Assembly (NCBI RefSeq): GCF_044389085.1
Contig: NZ_JBIRXP010000006.1
Coordinates: 186,001-250,000, forward strand
Length of the DNA stretch: 64,000 bases
Direction: 5' to 3'
DNA from: Isoptericola sp044389085
GTDB lineage: Bacteria; Actinomycetota; Actinomycetes; Actinomycetales; Cellulomonadaceae
The translations under genes were made by a program, and so were the position numbers. Positions 34,825 through 42,150 of this stretch are shown piece by piece. The notes beneath the pieces were generated by a model. The model had not been told where the DNA came from. It ran no database searches and was given only the letters and a program-made list of their open reading frames with translations. Within the stretch, counting starts at the first letter, position 1; the number at the start of each line of letters is the position of its first letter.

Positions 34825-36605
34825 TCTGCCTGCTCGCCCTCCGGCGTCGCCGTCGGACGTGCCGACGGCGCGGCGGCCTGGTCGGCGGCGGCCTGGTCGG
34901 CGACGGCCTGGTCGGGGCCGGCGGGCTCCTCGGGTGCGGGCGTCTCCTCGGGCTCTGTGGCTTCGGTCTGCTCGGTCTGCTCGGTCTGCTCGGTCTGCTC
35001 GGCCGCCGGCGCCTCGCCGCTCGTCGCGTCGTCCGCCTCCTGGTCGCTGCCCTTCACGGTGGTGACGTCCGCCGACGGTGCCGCCGTGGCGGACGTCGCG
35101 CCGCTCCAGAGCGGGAGCCGCTCGGGGGTCAGCCCGGAGCCGTCGCCGAACTCCTCGTGGTCGGTCACCGCGGCGACGTCCCAGCCGGAGAGGTCTCGCG
35201 AGAAGCTCGACGCGTTCTTGAACATGTCCTCCATGGTCGTCACGCTGCCGGTGCTCCAGCCCGTGATGTCGCCGTCGAAGCTCGTGGCGCCCTCGAACAG
35301 GTGGGACATGTTCGTCACGTGGGAGACGTCCCACCGGGTGATGTTGTCGTTCGCGTCCCAGCTCGCGCCGACGAAACCGGTGGCGCCCTGGAACATCCCC
35401 TCCATGGTCGTCACCTTCGACGTGTCGGTGAACCCGGTCGGGCCGGTGAAGCTCTCGGCACCGGCGAACATGTACGACATGTCCGTGACGTTCGAGGTGT
35501 CGAACGTCGGCTTGTACTGGCTGTAGTTCGTCGCACCGTCGAACATGTGCGCCATCGTCGTGACGCGGGACGAGTCCCAGCCGGTGATCTGGAAGGACGT
35601 CCCGGGAGCGTTCGCCGAGCCCGCGTTCTGGAAGGCGTACGACGTGTCCGTCAGCGTGTCCGGGAGCTGCTCGACGTACTGCAGGTGGACCGCGTCCTTG
35701 AGGGCGTACCGCGCGGACCGCGTGCCGTAGTCCTCCGACCAGCCGCTGACGTGGGTCAGCGACCCCACCTCGGAGGTCGTCTGCTCCGCGGACCCGAACC
35801 CTCGGAAGGCGCCGACGACCCGGACGTTCGGCGTGAACCCGGCGGTGCCGAAGTCCATCTCGTTGAGGCCGTCGACGGCGTCCGTCTGGCGCTCGCTGCC
35901 GCCGTCCCACACACCCCAGGTGATGATCGTGCCCGGGGCGGGGTCGGTGAGGTAGAAGCCGACGACGCCGTCGTCGTCGAGCGAGAGGTCGAAGTCCACG
36001 CGGAAGGTGGTGCCGCCCTGCGGCTCGGGGGCGCCGGTCGAGATCGTGCCGGCGTCGAGGGCGGCGGTGTCCGTCCAGCCGTTGCCGTTGGACAGGGACA
36101 CGGTGAGGCCGGACAGGTCGATCGTGCGCGCGGTGGCGGGCAGCCCGGCGTCGGCGGTGACCGCGAGCGTGAGCCGTACGGTCTGGTGGCCGTCGTCGTC
36201 GGACCGGAGGCCCTGCACGGGCACGGAGCCCGCCGTGAGCTGGACGGTGACGTGGTCCTTGATCGCGTCCGGCAGGCCGGCGCCGGAGATCGCGAAGGAC
36301 GCCCGGAGGTTCTCCCCGACGGCGGTGACGGGGACGTCGGCGATCGTCGAGGTGATCGTGTCGCCGGCGCTCAGCGTGTCCGTCGCCGGATCGAAGGAGG
36401 CGCCGGACCTGGTCCAGGCCCCGGCGGTCAGCGTGTCCTCGTCGATGCCCAGGCTGCCCGTGGTCGTGCTTCCGCCGACGGGCGCGGAGGCGTTCCAGGC
36501 GGCGAACGAGCCCGCACCGGGCAGTGCCAGCAGCATCGCGGCGGCGACCGCCACGGCGGCCGGCACCACGCGCACCGGGTTCAGGAACCGGACCTGACGA
36601 CGCAT
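34821..36605 (-). CDS. Secreted BspA-family repeat protein with SipW-type signal
   Basis: 594 residues. The N-terminus has a long hydrophobic segment ending AGSFAAWNAS, the SipW-dependent signal type. Residues about 50-200 form a beta-rich domain also seen in the neighbouring TasA-like protein (LTAGAW, ITSTIADVPVTAVGENL). The middle has about seven BspA/DUF285 repeats (WD.S.VT.M..MF.GA). The C-terminus is a disordered Glu/Thr/Ala tail with EQT and DQAAA repeats and no cell-wall anchor. Role: probable surface or matrix protein. ATG 36605; the end overlaps the peptidase gene. Confidence 0.85.
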   Translation of the reverse strand: MRRQVRFLNPVRVVPAAVAVAAAMLLALPGAGSFAAWNASAPVGGSTTTGSLGIDEDTLTAGAWTRSGASFDPATDTLSAGDTITSTIADVPVTAVGENLRASFAISGAGLPDAIKDHVTVQLTAGSVPVQGLRSDDDGHQTVRLTLAVTADAGLPATARTIDLSGLTVSLSNGNGWTDTAALDAGTISTGAPEPQGGTTFRVDFDLSLDDDGVVGFYLTDPAPGTIITWGVWDGGSERQTDAVDGLNEMDFGTAGFTPNVRVVGAFRGFGSAEQTTSEVGSLTHVSGWSEDYGTRSARYALKDAVHLQYVEQLPDTLTDTSYAFQNAGSANAPGTSFQITGWDSSRVTTMAHMFDGATNYSQYKPTFDTSNVTDMSYMFAGAESFTGPTGFTDTSKVTTMEGMFQGATGFVGASWDANDNITRWDVSHVTNMSHLFEGATSFDGDITGWSTGSVTTMEDMFKNASSFSRDLSGWDVAAVTDHEEFGDGSGLTPERLPLWSGATSATAAPSADVTTVKGSDQEADDATSGEAPAAEQTEQTEQTEQTEATEPEETPAPEEPAGPDQAVADQAAADQAAAPSARPTATPEGEQAD

Positions 36606-36645
36606 CTCACACCCTGGTTTCGACTCGCTCGGACGGGCGGTAGGG

Positions 36646-36692
36646 ACCGCGGGCGGCAGCGCTCGGGGGAGGGGCAAGCTGCCGCCCGCGGT
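36646..36692 (-). terminator. Intra-operon hairpin between the TasA-like and BspA-type genes
   Basis: Perfect 15-bp stem (ACCGCGGGCGGCAGC and complement) with a 17-nt loop, starting 10 nt after the TasA-like stop on the minus strand. It may terminate most transcripts and leave partial read-through into the BspA and peptidase genes. Confidence 0.65.
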
Positions 36693-36701
36693 GGTCAGGG
36701 G

Positions 36702-37253
36702 TCAGGAGCTCAGGACCTGCTGCAGATCGATCTTGACGTCCTGCAGGTTGATCGCCGCGCTCTTCGAGGCCTCGGCGGACTGGTCGAACGCGAGGCTCAC
36801 GACGGCCGTGAGGTCGTACGTCGTCCCCGCGTCGGAACCCGTCAGCGCGAGCGACTCGCCGGAGTCGGAGTGCGCCGCGTCGGTCAGGGTGATCGTGGCG
36901 GTCACGTCGTCAGGAAGCGTGGCCTGCGTGTCGTCGAGCGTGGCGGCGACGACCAGGTTCTCGCCGGTGGCCGTGACGGTGAGGGTGGTCGTGCCCTCGA
37001 TGACGTCGCCCGGGACCATGTGGAACGTGGTGATGTCGGTGATGGCGTTGGCGGCACCCGGGGTGACGTCCTGCCAGTCCGTGGTGCCGCTGAAGTCCGC
37101 GGTGAGCGTGCCGGTCTCGCTGGCGGCGCCGCCGATGGCCCCGCTGGTGTTCCACAGCGCGAACGTGCCGGCCCCGCCCAGCAGGACGGCGATGCCGGCA
37201 GCGGCGGCGACGGTGCCCTTGACGGCACCCTTCTTCGTGGTCGTGTTCGTCAT
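36702..37253 (-). CDS. TasA-like exported protein with alternate (SipW-type) signal peptide
   Basis: 183 residues from ATG 37253 with GGGGAGGAA upstream. The N-terminus MTNTTTKKGAVKGTVAAAAG continues through a hydrophobic core to GTFALWNTSG, the conserved alternate signal peptide of TasA/camelysin-like proteins. The mature part is a beta-rich domain of about 150 residues (LTADFSGTTDWQDV, FHMVPGDVIEGTTTLTVTAT). TasA-like proteins form extracellular fibres in Bacillus; here a fibre or surface role is inferred only. First gene of a three-gene operon with the BspA-type protein and the signal peptidase. Confidence 0.85.
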   Translation of the reverse strand: MTNTTTKKGAVKGTVAAAAGIAVLLGGAGTFALWNTSGAIGGAASETGTLTADFSGTTDWQDVTPGAANAITDITTFHMVPGDVIEGTTTLTVTATGENLVVAATLDDTQATLPDDVTATITLTDAAHSDSGESLALTGSDAGTTYDLTAVVSLAFDQSAEASKSAAINLQDVKIDLQQVLSS

Positions 37254-37406
37254 CGTGCTGTTCCTCCCCAGTGACCGAGGCCCGACGCTCGCTGCGCCTG
37301 ACACGTCCACTGTCGGTGGCCGCGGGCGCGCGCGGGGGCGGCGTGGCACCCGCCGTAGGTACGCCCACGCCCACGACCTGCGACGACGTCCGCCGTCCTC
37401 CACGAG

Positions 37407-37451
37407 TGCAGTAGTCCGGTGCGCTACTGGGACGGCCCTGCGCAGTAGCCC
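37407..37451. promoter_or_regulatory. Three AGTAG-type half-sites upstream of the TasA-like gene
   Basis: TGCAGTAGTCC (37407-37417), the inverse GCGCTACTGGG (37421-37431) and GCGCAGTAGCCC (37440-37451) lie 155-200 nt upstream of the TasA-like start and 75-120 nt upstream of the divergent GNAT gene. The first two form an inverted repeat. Possible regulator-binding array. Confidence 0.4.
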
Positions 37452-37527
37452 CGGGTACCGCCGGCGCGGCGTGCGACGGGGCGAGATCGTCCGGGCTCCT
37501 GTCGTCGGGCCCTGGTAGACGTCGACC

Positions 37528-38118
37528 ATGACGACTCCCTACGTGTCCTGGCCGCGCGAGGCGGGGAACCTCCGCCTGCGCGTGCCGACGAGCCGCGACG
37601 TCGACCGGGTGCTGGCGTGGCGCAACGATCCCGAGGTGACGCGATGGCTGCTGCGCACCACGCAGGACGCCGACGAGCTGCGGGGGTCGTGGCGCCGTGC
37701 GCTCGACGACGCCTACGACCAGGCGATCGTGGTCGATGTGGACGGCGTCGTCGTCGCGACCGGCGAGCTGGAGGTGAGCGACGGCATGGGCCAGCCGCGG
37801 GGCGCCGCGTGGCACCGCGCCGAGGGGTCGATCGGCTACCTCGTCGACCCCGCCTATGCGGGCCGGGGGATCGCGACGGCGCTCGCGGGCGCGCTGCTCG
37901 ACGTCGCGTTCACCGACCTCGGCCTGCACCGCGTGACCGCCGGGTGCTTCGCCGCGAACGAGGCCTCGTGGCGGGTCATGGAGAAGCTCGGGATGCGCCG
38001 CGAGCAGCACGGCGTCCGCGACTCCTGGCACGACGAGCTGGGCTGGGTGGACGGGTACACGTATGCGGTCCTCGCGGACGAGTGGGCCGGCCCGCCGACC
38101 GTCGACGCCGCCGGCTGA
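37528..38118 (+). CDS. GNAT acetyltransferase, RimJ/RimL type
   Basis: 196 residues. Typical RimJ/RimL features: LRVPTSRDVDRVLAWRNDPE at the start, GSIGYLVDPAYAGRGIATAL for acetyl-CoA binding, and HRVTAGCFAANEASWRVMEK with LGMRRE. Acceptor unknown; these enzymes acetylate ribosomal-protein N-termini or small amines. Divergent from the TasA-like operon. Confidence 0.9.
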   Translation: MTTPYVSWPREAGNLRLRVPTSRDVDRVLAWRNDPEVTRWLLRTTQDADELRGSWRRALDDAYDQAIVVDVDGVVVATGELEVSDGMGQPRGAAWHRAEGSIGYLVDPAYAGRGIATALAGALLDVAFTDLGLHRVTAGCFAANEASWRVMEKLGMRREQHGVRDSWHDELGWVDGYTYAVLADEWAGPPTVDAAG

Positions 38119-38208
38119 GGCCCCGGACACGAGGACGGCGCCCGGGAGACATGTCGACCGAGCGCCGCTCTCGCCAGCCCGGACGCGGGTAGCAGGCGCT
38201 GGTCCGAT

Positions 38209-38236
38209 CACTGGGTGGGGTCGTTCCCACCGAGTG
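38209..38236 (+). terminator. Imperfect hairpin after the GNAT gene
   Basis: CACTGGGTGGG pairs with CCCACCGAGTG (one mismatch) around a 6-nt loop, 91 nt after the GNAT stop in a convergent gap with the HAD gene. Confidence 0.4.
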
Positions 38237-38324
38237 GGTCCTCAACCGGGGACTTCCTTGGCGTGGGTCCCCCGTCCGGCTGTCTCCTCCCATGGAACGC
38301 CCGCCCGGGCAGGGCCGCAAGCGC

Positions 38325-39155
38325 TCAGCCGTGCCGGCGGCGCCACCAGCGGCGGAGCAGCCAGGCGGCCACGCCCGCGACGACGACGACGCCCGCGGTG
38401 AGCGCCACGGCGGGCGGCCTGATCGCGGACCGCAGCGCCACGGGGCGGGAGAACGTGAGCACGCCCCAGCCGTTCTCGGCGGCCACGCGCCGCAGCGTCT
38501 TGTCCGGGTTGACGGCGAAGCCGTGCCCGACGGCGCCGAGCATCGGCGCGTCCGTGACCGAGTCCGAGTAGGCGTAGCTGCGCTCGAGGTCGTAGCCGCG
38601 CCGGGCTGCGAGCTCGCGAACGGCCTCGGCCTTCTGCTCGCCGTACGCGTAGAACTCGATCTCGCCGGTGTACCGGCCGTCCTCGACGGCCATCCGCGTG
38701 GCGACGACGTGGTCGGCGCCCAGCACGGTGGCGATCGGCTCGACGAGCTCCGTGCCCGAGGCGGAGACGATGACGACGTCGTGCCCGAGCTCGTGGTGCT
38801 CGGCGATGAGCTCCACGGCCTCGGCGTAGACGTACGGGTCGATGAGCTCGTGCACGGTCTCCGCGACGATCTGCTGCACCTTGCTCACCTCCCAGCCGGT
38901 GGCGAGCTCGGACAGGTGCTTGCGCATCCGCTCCGTCTGGTCGGCGTCGGCGTTGCCGGCGTAGAAGAGCAGGTGCGCGTACGCGCTGCGCAGGACGTCG
39001 CCGCGCGTGATGAGGCCTCCGGCGTAGAACGGCTTGGAGAACGCCGCCGACGAGCTCGTCGCGATGATCGTCTTGTCGAGGTCGAAGAACGCCGCGACCC
39101 GCACCGGCGGGGTCGCCGGTGCCGCCTCGTGCGGTCCGGGTCGCTGGTCGGTCAC
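38325..39155 (-). CDS. HAD-IB family phosphatase (SerB-like) with C-terminal membrane helix
   Basis: 276 residues. FFDLDKTII is the HAD nucleophile motif, VIVSASGTELVEP is motif II, and YSDSVTDAPML is motif IV. A membrane helix (about 244-264) and a basic tail end the protein. Mycobacterial orthologues (Rv3661) lie divergently beside the ssd-tad genes, as this gene nearly does. GTG 39155 is probably leaderless: TAGGCT at 39162-39167 on the minus strand is 6 nt upstream. Substrate unknown. Confidence 0.92.
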   Translation of the reverse strand: MTDQRPGPHEAAPATPPVRVAAFFDLDKTIIATSSSAAFSKPFYAGGLITRGDVLRSAYAHLLFYAGNADADQTERMRKHLSELATGWEVSKVQQIVAETVHELIDPYVYAEAVELIAEHHELGHDVVIVSASGTELVEPIATVLGADHVVATRMAVEDGRYTGEIEFYAYGEQKAEAVRELAARRGYDLERSYAYSDSVTDAPMLGAVGHGFAVNPDKTLRRVAAENGWGVLTFSRPVALRSAIRPPAVALTAGVVVVAGVAAWLLRRWWRRRHG

Positions 39156-39198
39156 GGCCCGAGCCTAGCCGGGCGGGTCGTCATGTCGGGCAGGAGTT

Positions 39199-39253
39199 CA
39201 TGCATAACTCTTGTGCAGAAGTCTTGTGCACAAGAGTTATGCATGCTTATCGT
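39199..39253 (+). promoter_or_regulatory. Operator-promoter of the ArsR-MFS operon
   Basis: A perfect 19-bp inverted repeat (arms 39199-39217 and 39227-39245, each with ATGCATAACTCTTGTGCA or its complement) separated by 9 nt. The 14-nt palindrome TCTTGTGCACAAGA (39222-39235) overlaps -35 TTGTGC (39225-39230); -10 TATCGT (39248-39253) is 17 nt away and 6 nt before ATG 39260, so the mRNA is leaderless. Strongly AT-rich for this genome. Confidence 0.8.
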
Positions 39254-39259
39254 GCACGC

Positions 39260-39892
39260 ATGGAACCGACGCCGGAGCGCCCGTACACCCACCTCGAGCT
39301 CACCGCCGAGGCCGCCAAGGTGCTCGCGCACCCGCTGCGCTCGCGGCTGCTCGGCGCGCTGCGGCGCGGCGGCCCGGCGTCGGCGACCGCGCTCGCCGCC
39401 GAGCTGTCCACCAACACCGGTGCCACCAGCTACCACCTGCGCAGGCTGGAGTCCGTCGGCCTCGTTACCGACACCGAGGAGGGGCGCGGCAAGGAGCGCC
39501 TCTGGGCGGCGACCACGCAGAGCCACGGCTGGCGCGACTCCGACTTCGGCGGCGACGAGGACGCGCAGACGGCGCTCGGCTGGCTGGTGCGCGACTACCA
39601 CCGGCAGTTCGACACGAACTACTCCCACTGGCTCGACGTGCAGGAGGGCTGGCCGAAGGAGTGGACCGACGTCGCCGGCATGACCGACACCTGGGTGGAG
39701 GTCACGCCCGAGCAGGCGGCCGCGATGGGCGAGGAGCTCGAGGCGGTGGTCAACACGTACCTGCGTGCCGGCGCCGGCGACCCCCGGGCGCGGCGGCTGC
39801 ACCTGTGGCGGTTCCTGTTCCCGCTGGACGCCGACGACGTGCCCGGCGGGTTTCCCGAGAGCAAGAACGAGAGCAAGGACGACGAGTCATGA
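39260..39892 (+). CDS. ArsR-type winged-helix transcriptional regulator
   Basis: 210 residues from ATG 39260. The HTH (VLAHPLRSRLLGALRRGGPA, STNTGATSYHLRRLESVGLV) is ArsR-like, with a longer C-terminal domain (YHRQFDTNYSHWLDVQEGWP, EWTDVAGMTDTWVEVTPEQA) typical of regulators paired with MFS genes. No metal-binding Cys cluster. ATGA overlap couples it to the transporter. The promoter palindrome is its likely operator. Confidence 0.9.
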   Translation: MEPTPERPYTHLELTAEAAKVLAHPLRSRLLGALRRGGPASATALAAELSTNTGATSYHLRRLESVGLVTDTEEGRGKERLWAATTQSHGWRDSDFGGDEDAQTALGWLVRDYHRQFDTNYSHWLDVQEGWPKEWTDVAGMTDTWVEVTPEQAAAMGEELEAVVNTYLRAGAGDPRARRLHLWRFLFPLDADDVPGGFPESKNESKDDES

Positions 39893-41220
39893 GCCCGCAG
39901 CGCGTCTTCCTCCTGCTCACCGCCACCCGGTGGTTCCCCGTCGGCCTGGTCGTCACCGTCACCACGCTGCTGCCGATCGAGCGCGGCCTCACCGTGGCCC
40001 AGACGCTCTCGCTCGCCTCCGTGACGGGCCTCGTCGTCTTCGCTCTCGAGCTCCCGACGGGCGGCACTGCCGACGCGGTCGGACGGCGGCCGATGCTCAT
40101 CGCCTCGGCCGTGGTGCAGGTGCTGGCGGCCGCGACGTTCCTGCTGGCCCAGTCGATCTGGGCGTTCTTCGCGGCGGCCGCGCTCATGGGCATGTTCCGC
40201 GCGCTGGACTCCGGCCCGCTCGAGGCGTGGTTCGTCGATGCCGTGCACGCGAAGCACCCCGGGGCCGACGTCGACCGCACGCTGGCCCATCAGGGCACGG
40301 TGCTCGGGGTGTCGATCGCGCTCGGCGCGCTCGTGTCGGGCGGGCTGGTGTGGTGGCACCCGATCGGCGCGTGGTCCGCGCTCACCCTGCCGTACGCGAC
40401 GTACGCGGCGCTGGCCGTGGTGCACCTCGTGATGGTCACGCTGCTGGTGCGCGAGGCACCGCGCCGTGGGGCAGGCGACGGCGCGGGCGTGGCCCTCGCC
40501 GGACGACGCCGGTGGCGCGTCGCGGTGCGCTCCACCGTCGGGTCGGCCCGCCAGATGCCCGCGGTCGTCGCCTCCGGGCTGCGCCTCGCCCGTGACAACC
40601 CGGTGCTGCGCGGCCTGCTCCTGGTGGAGCTCTTCGCGGCGACCGCGATGGTCGTGTTCGAGTCGCTGCAGCCGATCCGGATGGCGGAGATGCTCGGCGG
40701 CGAGGCCGAGGCGGGCGCCGTCATGGGCCCGGTCGCGTCGGCCGGCTGGGGGGCGTTCGCGCTCGGCGCCGCCCTGTGCGGGCTCGCCTCGCGACGGTTC
40801 GGCGTCGCCCGCACGGCGATGGCGGCGCGGGTGCTCAACGGCCTCGGCGCCGTGTGGATGGGGCTGGCCGGAGGGCCCGCGATGCTGGTCGTCGCCTACC
40901 TCGTCACCTACGGCCTGCACGGCAGCTCCGGCCCGGGGTACAACGCGCTGCTGCACCGTGAGGCGCAGCGGGACAACCGGTCCACCGTGCTGTCGTTGGC
41001 GTCGATGGTGTCCTTCGCGGTGTACGCGGTGGCGTCGCCCGCGCTCGGCGGCGTGGCGCAGGCGACGAGCACCTCCGTGGCCATGGTGCTCGGCGGGGCG
41101 TTCAGCGTGCTCGGCGTGCTCTGCTTCGTTCCGGCGCTGCGCGCGGAGCGGGAGCGGGGGCGACGACCGGCCGACGCTGACGCCGACGACGGCGTTCCCG
41201 AGGACGCGGCGGCGGCCTGA
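39889..41220 (+). CDS. MFS transporter (12 helices), efflux type
   Basis: 443 residues. MFS motif A is seen as GGTADAVGRRPMLI after helix 2, and LELPTGGTADAVG is conserved among ArsR-partnered MFS exporters. RALDSGPLEAWFVDAVH is the helix 4 region. The first base is part of the ATGA overlap with the regulator. The C-terminal 25 residues are acidic and Ala-rich. Exported compound unknown; a drug or metabolite is likely. Confidence 0.88.
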   Translation: MSPQRVFLLLTATRWFPVGLVVTVTTLLPIERGLTVAQTLSLASVTGLVVFALELPTGGTADAVGRRPMLIASAVVQVLAAATFLLAQSIWAFFAAAALMGMFRALDSGPLEAWFVDAVHAKHPGADVDRTLAHQGTVLGVSIALGALVSGGLVWWHPIGAWSALTLPYATYAALAVVHLVMVTLLVREAPRRGAGDGAGVALAGRRRWRVAVRSTVGSARQMPAVVASGLRLARDNPVLRGLLLVELFAATAMVVFESLQPIRMAEMLGGEAEAGAVMGPVASAGWGAFALGAALCGLASRRFGVARTAMAARVLNGLGAVWMGLAGGPAMLVVAYLVTYGLHGSSGPGYNALLHREAQRDNRSTVLSLASMVSFAVYAVASPALGGVAQATSTSVAMVLGGAFSVLGVLCFVPALRAERERGRRPADADADDGVPEDAAAA

Positions 41221-41228
41221 CGCCGGAC

Positions 41229-41259
41229 GGAGCCCGCCCCCAGGCGGCCTCCGTCCACA
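41229..41259 (+). promoter_or_regulatory. 31-nt upstream module, copy 2 (shared with the AbiEi/DUF559 gene)
   Basis: Differs at 2 of 31 positions from the sequence at 21994-22024 and has the same 52-nt distance to the start codon. It contains a GGAG...CTCC inverted repeat followed by CGTCCACA. Confidence 0.6.
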
Positions 41260-41310
41260 GATCCTCGGGCGCGTCCCGGACGGGCCCCGGCGGCGGACCA
41301 GCCTGGGCGC

Positions 41311-42150
41311 ATGAACGACGCCCTCGCTCGCACCCTGCCCCGCCCGGCCGACCCGTCACCCGGGCCGGTGCGCACCGTCGCGCCCCCGGCGTCGTGGCCG
41401 CCGGGTCGCGGGCGGGGCGACGGGCCGGGGCACGACCGGCGGACGATCGCGGTCGTCGGCGCCTGCGGCGGCGCGGGCGTGAGCACCGTCGCCGTGGCCC
41501 TCGCCCAGGGGCTCCGCCGGGCCGGGGACGGCGCGGTCCTCGTGGACCTCGATCTTCCCGGCCCCGGCCTCGACGTGCTGCTCGGCATCGAGGACGAGCC
41601 CGGCGCCCGCTGGCCCGAGCTGGCCGCAGCCCGGGGCGACGTGGACGGCGTCGGTCTGGTCGCGGCGCTGCCCCGCTGGCACTCCGTCCCCGTGCTCTCC
41701 GGGACCCGGTCGAGCCCGGGACGCCCCGACGACGCGGTGGTCGTGGACGTCTGCACCGGGCTGCTGCACGCCGGCGAGACCGTGGTGCTCGACGTGCCCC
41801 GGCCCGCGGCCTGGACCGCCGCCGTGCGGATGCTCGTGGCGGCGGCCGACGTGGTGCTCCTGGTCGTGCCCTGCACCGCCCCGGGCGTCGCCGGGGCCAT
41901 GGCCACCTGGGCGGAGCTCGTCGAGCTCGGCGTCCGGGACCCGTGGCTCGTCGCCAGGCGCCCCGCGCCGGGCCGCGTCGACGCGGTGGCCCTCGGGGAC
42001 GCCGTCGGGCTCCCGGTGGCCACGACCGTGCGTGCGGACGCCCGGCTGGCCGCCGCCGTCGACCGCGGCGACGGCCCGCCCGTCGGCCGCGGGACGCCGC
42101 TCGGCCGTGCCGTGGCACCGCTGGTGACGGCGCTGGCGGGTGCGTCGTGA
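41311..42150 (+). CDS. ssd: Septum-site-determining / TadZ-CpaE-like protein
   Basis: 279 residues. A MinD/ParA-like domain with GACGGAGVSTVAVALAQGL, in which both Walker A lysines are replaced, as in mycobacterial Ssd (Rv3660c). VLVDLDLPGPGLDVLLG and VVLDVPRP supply the Walker B-like strands. A Pro/Gly-rich N-terminus of about 40 residues precedes it. It is the first gene of the Tad operon and probably positions the pilus machine; Rv3660c also affects cell division. GTGA overlap with tadA. Confidence 0.88.
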   Translation: MNDALARTLPRPADPSPGPVRTVAPPASWPPGRGRGDGPGHDRRTIAVVGACGGAGVSTVAVALAQGLRRAGDGAVLVDLDLPGPGLDVLLGIEDEPGARWPELAAARGDVDGVGLVAALPRWHSVPVLSGTRSSPGRPDDAVVVDVCTGLLHAGETVVLDVPRPAAWTAAVRMLVAAADVVLLVVPCTAPGVAGAMATWAELVELGVRDPWLVARRPAPGRVDAVALGDAVGLPVATTVRADARLAAAVDRGDGPPVGRGTPLGRAVAPLVTALAGAS

